A stretch of DNA of 6,204 bases from positions 1-6,204 of the forward strand of contig CAMBJF010000148.1 in NCBI GenBank assembly GCA_945867875.1. Direction: 5' to 3'. This document shows, piece after piece, positions 1-5,789 of the stretch. This DNA is from an uncultured Ruminococcus sp. GTDB taxonomy: Bacteria > Bacillota > Clostridia > Oscillospirales > Ruminococcaceae. The notes under the pieces are model-generated. The model searched no databases, had not been told where the DNA came from, and saw nothing but the letters and a program-made list of their open reading frames with translations. The stretch's first letter is position 1. Each line of letters begins with the position of its first letter. The translations under genes were made by a program, and so were the position numbers.

Positions 1-18
1 GATGTGTATAAGAGACAG
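1..18 (+). other. Residual Nextera (Tn5 mosaic-end) sequencing adapter
   Basis: The first 18 bases, GATGTGTATAAGAGACAG, equal the last 18 bases of the 19-base Tn5 mosaic end used in Nextera libraries (AGATGTGTATAAGAGACAG). A match this long placed exactly at the edge is best explained as untrimmed adapter at a contig end. Genomic sequence therefore starts at base 19, and anything upstream of it is lost. A natural Tn5/IS50 end is less likely, because nothing else of a transposon follows. Confidence 0.95.
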
Positions 19-812
19 AGGCTGTATATATGGAAAAGTATGAAGCAGCCGTTGAGCGTGAGAACCAGAAAAAGCGTGCCGAGCTTGAAAATGACCGTAT
101 GAAGGAGCAGATAAAGAACGAGACCAAGAAGGTACTGCCTCCTCTCCCCACAGTGGAAAAGCTCCCCGACCCTATCCCTGAGCCTGCTGTTCCCGTTTCC
201 AAGCCTGCACCTGCTCCCAAGTCCGAAGCTCCGAAGGCTTCACCCGTAAAGTCGGTAAAAGACCTTGCCAGCGACCTTGCAGACTCCTTCAAAGCATTTG
301 AATCAATGGAAAATTCCAAGCCTGAGATAAAGTCAGATATCAAGCCTCTTCCCAAGAAGCCTGTGTTTGACCTTGATAATCTCGATGAAGCTTTCAATGC
401 AAAGCCCAAATTTCCCGAAAAGCCTGCGGCTCCAGCAGCTGAGCAACCTGCGCCAAAGGCAGAAACTCCCAAAAAGCCCGAGCTTGACCTTGACAGCATT
501 CCCGATGCAATCGATGAGATAAAGCCCGAACCCGCTGTTACCGCTCCAAAGGCAGAGGAAAAGCCCGCAGAGCCTGTGGTTCTTCCCTCAATTGAGCCGG
601 CAAAGCCTGTTGAAACAGCTGAGCCTATTGCAGAAAAACCTGCTCCCAAGCCCGCCCCTGCGCCTATAAAAGTTAATCCCAATGCAAAGGCAGCCGAGCT
701 TAATGATTTTGAATCCGCCGTTATAAAGCTCAAGGAAAGACTTGACAGCGGCGAGATATCCGCAGAGGAATATGCGGCTGAAAAGAAAAAGCTTATTGCA
801 ACACTTTATTGA
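19..812 (+). CDS. Proline/lysine-rich protein with C-terminal SHOCT-like domain, 5'-truncated
   Basis: The function is not known. Counting from the ATG at 30 (260 residues), residues 1-34 form a highly charged helix, probably coiled coil. Residues 35-220 are a low-complexity linker rich in Pro, Lys, Ala and Glu, and probably disordered. It is broken by short helical islands: DLASDLADSFKAFESM near 78-93, and two related acidic motifs, FDLDNLDEAF near 113-122 and LDLDSIPDAI near 152-161. Residues 223-258 resemble a SHOCT domain (KLKERLDSGEISAEEYAAEKKKL), a short C-terminal module often attached to unrelated proteins and thought to aid oligomerisation. No signal peptide or membrane segment is visible. 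The frame stays open upstream of ATG 30 (Glu-Ala-Val-Tyr before Met) into the adapter, and no ribosome binding site precedes that ATG. The true start and any N-terminal domain are probably missing. It is convergent with the germination operon and ends just before a terminator. Confidence 0.75.
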
Positions 813-827
813 TAAATATGATGCTTC

Positions 828-859
828 AAAGCAGCTTCTGAGTTCAGAGGCTGCTTTTT
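828..859 (+). terminator. Intrinsic terminator between convergent genes
   Basis: AAAGCAGCTTCTG (828-840) pairs with CAGAGGCTGCTTT (845-857). This gives a 13-bp stem with one T-G wobble and an AGTT loop, and T's run through 855-859. It lies 15 nt after the stop of the SHOCT-domain gene and ends its transcript. Read from the minus strand, the same hairpin begins right after the gerC stop codon. The T-tract on that side is weak (TTTGAAGC), so termination of the ger operon there is plausible but less certain. Confidence 0.85.
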
Positions 860-1829
860 ACATTGTGATGTTTACATTCGTTTTGACCGAAAAAGTCACG
901 CTGTCCATACCCTCGGAAAAGGAATATTCCCTGGGAAATATCGCAGATAAAAATCCACCGTCATACGCTTTCCGGCATATTGCTTCGGCGGAAGCGGAAA
1001 TTATCTTTTCGGCTTCCGTTTTGTATTCGGATAACTCTGCGGCAGAGCCTGTTTCCTCTAAAACGAGATTAGCTGTAAGGGTGATCTCGTACTGCCCCGA
1101 TGTATTGTCCTGCTTTAAGTAGACATTTTTATCGCTTATCTCGGCGCACACGCTGCCCCCAAGAGCGCTCATACACACGCCCTTTTCGCCCATTAAAAGG
1201 TCAAATGCGGCAGTTTCGGACAGGTCAAGGAGCATTGTACCACCGCTCCCCGTTATCACCGCCGTGCCCGAAATGCCCTTATCGGACATGGGCAGTGTTA
1301 TAACATTCCCTGCGGATATGACATCTCGCAGTGTGATCTCCTTGTATAGCCCCTCGGCGGCATAGCGGTCAAGGGAGGAAATTATTACATCTGCCCCTAT
1401 TAGCTCATCATTTTCATCACGTCTGTCGGTCTCAGCGGCGGGGTTCTCAGAATATATAACGGGACAGCCCACTGATATCCGCTCCCCTGCAAATGCTTTC
1501 AGCTTTTCGGCGTCACGGATAATGTCATTATCTGCGAAAATCACGCCGCAGTGCCCCCAGAAAAGCTCCCGTCCGCTGTCACGCATTATCATATCAGCAG
1601 CCTCGTTAAAGCTCCTGCCAGTGCCCGAATATACCGCATATTCGGGTATCGGCCCGTCCTGACTTACCTCAGTGCTGTTAAATGCCTGCACGGTGAGAAA
1701 GTAAAGCCCGTCGTCCTCCTCAATGCCCATAAGGGCGACAAATATCCGCTCGTTCACCTGAACAGCAGTGCAGGCGGTAAAAGCTAATGCAAATATGACC
1801 GCCGCCATAGCCGTTATTATCTTTTTCAT
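858..1829 (-). CDS. gerC: Ger(x)C family spore germination lipoprotein (C subunit of the germinant receptor)
   Basis: This is the C subunit of a GerA-type germinant receptor, a lipoprotein anchored on the outer face of the spore inner membrane that is needed for nutrient response. Residues 1-20 are a lipoprotein signal peptide: KK, a hydrophobic core, then FTAC with the probable lipidated Cys20 (Phe at -3 is not the usual Leu). The segment GTGRSFNEAADMIM...ELFWGHCGVIFA (about 69-99) fits the family's N-terminal domain, which typically has a small-x-Gly-His motif after a Leu-Phe. The C-terminal half (about 145-323) is mixed alpha/beta, as in the family's conserved C-terminal domain. At 323 residues it is somewhat shorter than usual (about 360-400). 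The start is supported by AAAGGA at 1838-1843, 8 nt upstream, and by the ATGA overlap with gerB. It is last in the operon, and the hairpin at 828-857 follows directly. Confidence 0.9.
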   Translation of the reverse strand: MKKIITAMAAVIFALAFTACTAVQVNERIFVALMGIEEDDGLYFLTVQAFNSTEVSQDGPIPEYAVYSGTGRSFNEAADMIMRDSGRELFWGHCGVIFADNDIIRDAEKLKAFAGERISVGCPVIYSENPAAETDRRDENDELIGADVIISSLDRYAAEGLYKEITLRDVISAGNVITLPMSDKGISGTAVITGSGGTMLLDLSETAAFDLLMGEKGVCMSALGGSVCAEISDKNVYLKQDNTSGQYEITLTANLVLEETGSAAELSEYKTEAEKIISASAEAICRKAYDGGFLSAIFPREYSFSEGMDSVTFSVKTNVNITM

Positions 1830-2875
1830 CGCTTTTTTCCTTTCCCGAATATCATAATTATAAGGGGCACTGCCGAGATGAGGATCATAGGCGGCACAGG
1901 CGAGCCTGCAATAGTTTCACAAAATGACACGCCCGTGAATATCTCAGCAAGCGCACATACAACTGCCGCTCCCCCGCCGATAATGCCCTCTGCCTTTATT
2001 TTCGGCACTGCCGCTCTGAGGGAATGTCCCCCACAGGCGGCAAGTAGTGATATCACCGCCGAGCACATCACTGTCCATATGCTGAAAAACAACCCGTCAT
2101 TTCGGAACGTGCCGCCCCGTGAAGCATAGATGACGCTGTCTGCAAGAGGATATTCCGACACTGCCGTATATCCGCCCAAGGTAACGAAAACCGCCGCCGT
2201 AATGAGCACGGTGGATATGAGCATTGCGGCAATCCCGCCGTATGCGCCGCAGCGTGTGCTTTTTCCCATTCCCCCGCACATCACGCAGAGACATACGCAC
2301 CCCGCCGCACCTATGGGAAACAGACCGTTAAAGCCCCTTTCCACCGACAGCTTCGGCATATTCACAGAGCTGTAGTCGAATGAAAGAATATCCTTATAGC
2401 TGCCGATAATGAATACGACCGACAGAAGTGCAAGCATAAAAATAAGCACCGTGCTCATTCGGCAGACCGTTTCAACTCCCGTGTGGGCAATGTAAATGCA
2501 CACCGCTCCCAACATTATGATGCACACGGCGGCGCTCGCTTCGGGAAAATATCTCTCTGAAACAAACTCGGAATACCGTCTCAGAATATTCCCCGCCGCT
2601 GCGATAAAATACACAAAAAAGAGTATATCAATGATCTTTCCGAAAAGTCCGAGACGTTCTGCGGCAAGGCTCGGAACGCTTTGCTCACTGCCTGTCGCAA
2701 GAATTGCAAGAGGGATAAGCAGCACTGCCAGTATCATCACAGAAACCACAGTATCTGCGAGAGACGTTCCCATATCCGTGTATGCCCTGTTCAGGACGCA
2801 GAAAATAACGCCGAAAACGGTGAGCATTACCGCCGCCTGACCTTTTCCGATAAAGCTAAGCTTCATTTTATTCAT
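1826..2875 (-). CDS. gerB: GerAB/Ger(x)B family spore germination permease subunit
   Basis: This is the B subunit of the germinant receptor, an APC-superfamily-like integral membrane protein. In studied receptors this subunit binds the germinant, an amino acid or other small nutrient. From the ATG at 2875 it has 349 residues, close to the family norm of about 365. Ten hydrophobic segments are visible, near 13-29, 41-60, 80-97, 113-131, 139-158, 184-202, 211-233, 261-281, 297-315 and 328-344. Its end is basic (GKGKKR). A longer reading from ATG 2923 is open, but it has no ribosome binding site and adds a hydrophilic stretch lying inside gerA. AAAGGGAGG (2879-2887) instead supports the ATG at 2875, or possibly 2866. 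It overlaps the gerA stop by 8 nt (ATGAATAA) and gerC by 4 nt, which implies translational coupling. The segment near 193-200 holds four Cys. The specific germinant cannot be read from the sequence. Confidence 0.9.
   Translation of the reverse strand: MNKMKLSFIGKGQAAVMLTVFGVIFCVLNRAYTDMGTSLADTVVSVMILAVLLIPLAILATGSEQSVPSLAAERLGLFGKIIDILFFVYFIAAAGNILRRYSEFVSERYFPEASAAVCIIMLGAVCIYIAHTGVETVCRMSTVLIFMLALLSVVFIIGSYKDILSFDYSSVNMPKLSVERGFNGLFPIGAAGCVCLCVMCGGMGKSTRCGAYGGIAAMLISTVLITAAVFVTLGGYTAVSEYPLADSVIYASRGGTFRNDGLFFSIWTVMCSAVISLLAACGGHSLRAAVPKIKAEGIIGGGAAVVCALAEIFTGVSFCETIAGSPVPPMILISAVPLIIMIFGKGKKR
1838..1843 (-). promoter_or_regulatory. Ribosome binding site of gerC
   Basis: On the minus strand, AAAGGA within GGGAAAGGA lies 8 nt before the gerC ATG and inside the end of gerB. 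It fixes the gerC start. Confidence 0.75.
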
Positions 2876-4418
2876 CGTCCTCCCTTTCAAGCTCACGCTC
2901 TGCCGCTGCCTCCATATCCGCACCGTTCAGCTTTTCCACCGTAAACCCACGCTTTCCCATTCGCTTAAAGCCAAGCCTTACAGCCACATCGCCCATTGCC
3001 TTTCGTGAAAATGGGGATATCGGAGCCATAACGGGCAGTCCGTAATTTTCGGCGGCGCATATATTTGCAAGCATAAATGCGGACAAGAGAGCTATTCCGA
3101 AAAGTCCCGACAGCCCGCCGATAATGACCGCCGCAATTCGGAAGATAGTCACCTGCTGGTCAAGGCTGGGGATAACAAAGGAGGCCGTCACCGATATGGC
3201 GCATATGAGCAGCATCGGGTTTGAGATTATCCCTGCTGATACCGCTGCATCTCCGATTATCAGCCCCCCCACAATGGAGACCGCTCCCCCCACGCTTTGG
3301 GGCAGTCGTACCCCCGCCTCACGGATTATCTCGTAAAATATGAGGGTGATAAGAGCCTCCCACATCAGATTCAGGGGTGCCGATTCCTGCGCTGCGGCAA
3401 GATTTAAAAGCAGTCGGCTGTTGAACATTTCGGGGTGAAACAGCGCCGCCGCCACATATATTCCTGGGAAAAATACGGAGAGAAAGAACGCCGTGTATCG
3501 GATATATCTGAGGAACACCGCATAAAATGGACGGAAATTGTAGTCATCAAGGGCCTGAAAATGCTCCGTGAACATTGCGGGCACGATTATGGCAAAGGGC
3601 GTGCCCTCTATCATAATGCCCACACGCCCCTCCAGAAGCTTTGCACACATTACGTCGGGACGCTCGGTGATGCTCAGTCCCGAAAATACCGAGGGCTTTC
3701 TCCCTGCAAGAAACGGCTCCACATATCCGCTGCCAAGAATGGTCTCAAGCTTGATGTTTTTCAGCTTTTTCTTGATGCTCCTGACCATTGCGGCGGGAAC
3801 TCTGTCCGACATATAGCAGACGATAACGTCCGTGTTGCTCCTTGGGGAAATGGGAAAAAGCTCGAAACGCAGGAGAGGCGTTTTCATTCGCCTGCGCACA
3901 AGGGACATATTTGTACGGACAGTCTCCACAAAGCCCTCGTGGGAGCCTCGGATATTCCCCTCGGAGGAGGGTTCCTCAACTCCCCTTTTGTCATAGCCCT
4001 GAATGCCGCAGCATATGGCACGGGGCTGCGTGTCAACGAAAACAGCGGCAAATCCGCTCATCAGCATTCGGATAATATCGCCGTACCTGTCCTTGACCGC
4101 AGTGTCCACCGACAGTATCATATTGTCACGGATATGGGCAAAAAGCTTTTCACCTGTGCATTCGGGGATAGAAATGCCCATAAGTGGCCGCACCACCATA
4201 TGAGCGGTGCTGAGCCCCGAGACCATTCCCTCAAAGCACACTACAGCCGCCCTCACACCGCATATTGTAATGGGGCTTATGAGCAGATCGCTGGTGTTCC
4301 CAAGGATATTTTTTATGTTGCGGAGATTTTCGTCAAGTCCGCATTCCACCGATACATTTTCAAAGTCAAATTCATCGGGTATCTTCTTATCTTTCAATTT
4401 GCCGCCTGCTTTCCGCAT
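2868..4418 (-). CDS. gerA: GerA-family spore germination protein (A subunit of the germinant receptor)
   Basis: This is the A subunit of the receptor, which in well-studied homologues oligomerises in the spore inner membrane and transmits the germinant signal, probably as a cation channel. Residues 1 to about 300 are the cytoplasmic N-terminal region. It contains the family signature RGVEEPSSEGNIRGSHEGF (145-163), where most members have EP-x-x-E...RG-P-x-EGF, followed by VETVRTNMSLVRRR (164-177). Further conserved stretches are LEGRVGIMIEGTPFAIIVP (262-280) and DDYNFRPFYAVFLRYIRY (291-308). Membrane segments lie near 304-325, 350-366, 376-400, 402-418 and 424-453. The segment AGVRLPQSVGGAVSIVGGL (368-386) is also typical of the family. 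The 516-residue length fits the usual 470-550. The tail is very acidic (EREDDE). The ATG at 4418 has no good ribosome binding site. A TTG at 4397, preceded by AGGCGG, is an alternative start that would drop seven residues. It is first in the operon, with gerB overlapping its stop codon. Confidence 0.95.
   Translation of the reverse strand: MRKAGGKLKDKKIPDEFDFENVSVECGLDENLRNIKNILGNTSDLLISPITICGVRAAVVCFEGMVSGLSTAHMVVRPLMGISIPECTGEKLFAHIRDNMILSVDTAVKDRYGDIIRMLMSGFAAVFVDTQPRAICCGIQGYDKRGVEEPSSEGNIRGSHEGFVETVRTNMSLVRRRMKTPLLRFELFPISPRSNTDVIVCYMSDRVPAAMVRSIKKKLKNIKLETILGSGYVEPFLAGRKPSVFSGLSITERPDVMCAKLLEGRVGIMIEGTPFAIIVPAMFTEHFQALDDYNFRPFYAVFLRYIRYTAFFLSVFFPGIYVAAALFHPEMFNSRLLLNLAAAQESAPLNLMWEALITLIFYEIIREAGVRLPQSVGGAVSIVGGLIIGDAAVSAGIISNPMLLICAISVTASFVIPSLDQQVTIFRIAAVIIGGLSGLFGIALLSAFMLANICAAENYGLPVMAPISPFSRKAMGDVAVRLGFKRMGKRGFTVEKLNGADMEAAAERELEREDDE
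2879..2887 (-). promoter_or_regulatory. Ribosome binding site of gerB
   Basis: AAAGGGAGG on the minus strand, inside the end of gerA, precedes ATG 2875. The gap is 3 nt from the final GG and 7 nt if the AAAGG part pairs. A second ATG at 2866 sits 12 nt away. The site argues against the longer frame starting at 2923. Confidence 0.65.
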
Positions 4419-4453
4419 AAAAATATATAACTATTTTTGCCGACGCTGCTAAT

Positions 4454-4459
4454 ATTATA
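4454..4459 (-). promoter_or_regulatory. Candidate -10 box upstream of the ger operon
   Basis: A perfect TATAAT on the minus strand, in the context TTTGTATAATATT, lies 35 nt before the gerA ATG. No good TTGACA-like -35 is found 17 nt upstream (TAATTA there). Known gerA-type operons are read in the forespore by sigma-G, but no full sigma-G pattern is evident here. The region is AT-rich, so a chance match is possible. Confidence 0.35.
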
Positions 4460-4529
4460 CAAAGCATCATGGTTCATAATTATTTTATATTTACGAAATT
4501 ATTTTCCATCATATATTTCCATTCGTCAA

Positions 4530-4545
4530 TGATATAATTATATCA
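4530..4545. promoter_or_regulatory. Perfect 16-bp palindrome holding a -10 element on each strand
   Basis: TGATATAATTATATCA is its own reverse complement. On the plus strand it gives an extended -10 (TGA followed by TATAAT, -10 at 4533-4538) 34 nt before the kinase ATG. On the minus strand the same motif gives an equal extended -10 (4537-4542) facing the ger operon, about 118 nt before gerA. No clear -35 is seen for either, which an extended -10 can partly offset. It could also be an operator. Confidence 0.5.
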
Positions 4546-4559
4546 GTATGAATTGAAAC

Positions 4560-4563
4560 GGGG
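4560..4563 (+). promoter_or_regulatory. Weak ribosome binding site of the PfkB kinase
   Basis: GGGG lies 9 nt before the ATG at 4573. It directly abuts the in-frame TTG at 4564, so TTG cannot use it and ATG is the better start. Confidence 0.5.
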
Positions 4564-4572
4564 TTGAAAAAT

Positions 4573-5544
4573 ATGGCTGACATCGCAGCTATCGGAGAGC
4601 TTCTTGTTGATTTCACCTGCACCGAAAAGAACGGCGAAACCATATACAAGCAGAATGCGGGAGGTGCTCCCGCCAACGTGGTATGTATGGCATCAAAGCT
4701 TGGTGCGTCCACGGGATTTATCGGAAAAATAGGCAGGGATATGTTCGGGTTTTACCTGAAAAAAATCCTTTTTGAAAATAAAGTCGATACAAAGGGGCTT
4801 ATCCTTGACCCCAATTATTCCACCACCCTGGCATTTGTAAGGAATGATGCCGACGGAGACAGAGATTTCGTTTTCTACCGCAGTCCTCAGACAGCCGCCG
4901 ACCTTAATCTGCGTTACGGCGAGGTGAACCGTGAGCTTATCGATGAATGCAAAATATTCCATTTTGGCTCACTTTCTCTCACCGCAGAGCCTGCAAGAAC
5001 GGCTACGGTAAATGCCGTGGAATATGCTAAAATGCAAGGAAAGCTCATTTCCTATGACCCAAACTGGAGACCGCTCCTCTGGGAATCAAAGGAAGCCGGC
5101 ATAAAGGCAATGCGAAGCGCTGTTCAGTACGCCGACATCATAAAGGTATCCGAGCAGGAGCTCCAGCTCCTCACGGACTGCGGCGCACTTATCCCGGGAG
5201 TGGCAAAGCTCCTCGGCAGCGGCGTTAAGATAATCTGCGTCACACAGGGGGCAAAGGGCTGCATCATCGCAACCTCAAAGGGCATTGAACGATATCCCGC
5301 ATACAAGGTAAAGTCCGTCGATACCCTCGGCTCAGGCGACAGCTTCCTCGGAGCATTTCTCTACAAGCTCCTTGAGCTTGGCAAAGCCCCCGAGGAGCTT
5401 GACAGCGACGATATCCTTGAAATGGCAATGTTCTCCAACGCCTGCGGTGCACTCTGCTCCACAAAGCAGGGAGCCATACCCGCAATGCCCGAAAAGGACG
5501 AAATAATAAAGCTTATGGAGACTGTTAAACCTGAGAAGAACTGA
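4573..5544 (+). CDS. PfkB-family carbohydrate kinase, probable fructokinase
   Basis: This is a cytoplasmic ribokinase-fold sugar kinase that transfers the ATP gamma-phosphate to a sugar hydroxyl. Fructose giving fructose 6-phosphate is the most likely reaction. Numbering is from ATG 4573 (323 residues, normal for the family). The segments are: AAIGELLVDF (5-14) at the first strand; the sugar-binding signature GGAPANVVCMASKLG (30-44) then GFIGKIGRDMFG (48-59); YDPNWRPLLW (161-170), typical of the fructokinase (ScrK-like) subgroup; KVSEQELQLLT (191-201); and the second PfkB signature DTLGSGDSFLGAF (250-262), with Asp256 as the expected catalytic base. The family usually reads DTTGAGD there, so the Leu and Ser are mild variants. 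The end (ALCSTKQGAIPAMP, 293-306) fits the region near the monovalent-cation site. It is divergent from the ger operon and probably a single-gene unit ending at the 5744-5789 terminator. Substrate is uncertain among fructose and related sugars. Confidence 0.9.
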   Translation: MADIAAIGELLVDFTCTEKNGETIYKQNAGGAPANVVCMASKLGASTGFIGKIGRDMFGFYLKKILFENKVDTKGLILDPNYSTTLAFVRNDADGDRDFVFYRSPQTAADLNLRYGEVNRELIDECKIFHFGSLSLTAEPARTATVNAVEYAKMQGKLISYDPNWRPLLWESKEAGIKAMRSAVQYADIIKVSEQELQLLTDCGALIPGVAKLLGSGVKIICVTQGAKGCIIATSKGIERYPAYKVKSVDTLGSGDSFLGAFLYKLLELGKAPEELDSDDILEMAMFSNACGALCSTKQGAIPAMPEKDEIIKLMETVKPEKN

Positions 5545-5560
5545 ATAAATTTGCCTTAGA

Positions 5561-5737
5561 ATGAACGTATGACCGTAGTATTATTTATGACCATAATGTC
5601 CCCAAGCTTGCCTCGGAGCAGGCGGTATATATGGAAAAGCTGTGGGAAATCCCTGCCGTGTGCTCCGTGAGATAGGCGAGCACGACCGTGAATATTTTTA
5701 TAAAAATGAAAAAATTGACTGGGAAAATCTGAGATAA
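5561..5737 (+). pseudogene. Remnant of a sugar O-acetyltransferase (Maa/LacA type), internally deleted
   Basis: Two pieces lie in different frames. From 5568 to about 5646 one frame reads YDRSIIYDHNVPKLASEQ followed by AVYMEKLWE. This resembles the N-terminal maltose acetyltransferase (Mac) domain, with its Tyr-Asp...Pro-x-Leu...Glu-Gln/Arg pattern. From about 5639 to the TAA at 5735 the frame shifted by +2 reads AVGNPCRVLREIGEHDRE followed by YFYKNEKIDWENLR. That is the typical end of acetyl-CoA-dependent maltose/galactoside O-acetyltransferases after the left-handed beta-helix. The hexapeptide-repeat core, well over 100 residues and with the catalytic His, is absent between them. An ATG at 5561 would be in frame with the first piece if one base were removed near 5567. 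The remnant cannot encode an active enzyme. The C-terminal assignment is firm and the N-terminal one is likely. It lies between the kinase and a terminator on the same strand. Confidence 0.7.
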
Positions 5738-5743
5738 AAACGG

Positions 5744-5789
5744 AACAGACCTGAGAAATGCAAAAATTTCTCAGGTCTGTTTATTTATT
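5744..5789. terminator. Bidirectional intrinsic terminator
   Basis: AACAGACCTGAGAAAT (5744-5759) pairs perfectly with ATTTCTCAGGTCTGTT (5766-5781). This is a 16-bp stem with a GCAAAA loop, followed on the plus strand by TTTATTTATT. On the minus strand the stem is followed by CCGTTTTTAT. It serves the kinase and acetyltransferase remnant from the left and the Gx transporter gene from the right. The stop codon of the Gx gene lies inside the stem. Confidence 0.92.

Noticed and set aside
742..1122. Plus-strand open frame of 126 codons crossing the terminator at 828-859
   Set aside because: It starts inside the SHOCT gene, reads through a strong terminator and continues antisense to gerC.
2496..2840. 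Plus-strand open frame of 114 codons opposite gerB
   Set aside because: It is antisense to a conserved membrane protein gene and has no start signal or domain.
2873..2923. Longer GerB start at ATG 2923
   Set aside because: The extra 16 residues are hydrophilic, lie inside gerA and lack a ribosome binding site. The ATG at 2875 has AAAGGGAGG upstream.
3435..4430. Plus-strand open frame of 331 codons opposite gerA
   Set aside because: It lies wholly antisense to a clear GerA-family gene and has no recognisable motif. Its His/Lys/Tyr-rich composition is what reverse-frame reading gives.
4564..4572. TTG start for the PfkB kinase
   Set aside because: GGGG directly touches this TTG with no spacer. 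The ATG at 4573 has a 9-nt gap and gives the expected family N-terminus.
5264..5485. Minus-strand Arg-rich open frame inside the kinase gene
   Set aside because: It is a shadow of the kinase codons. Its composition (runs of Arg, Cys, Trp) is unlike a real protein.
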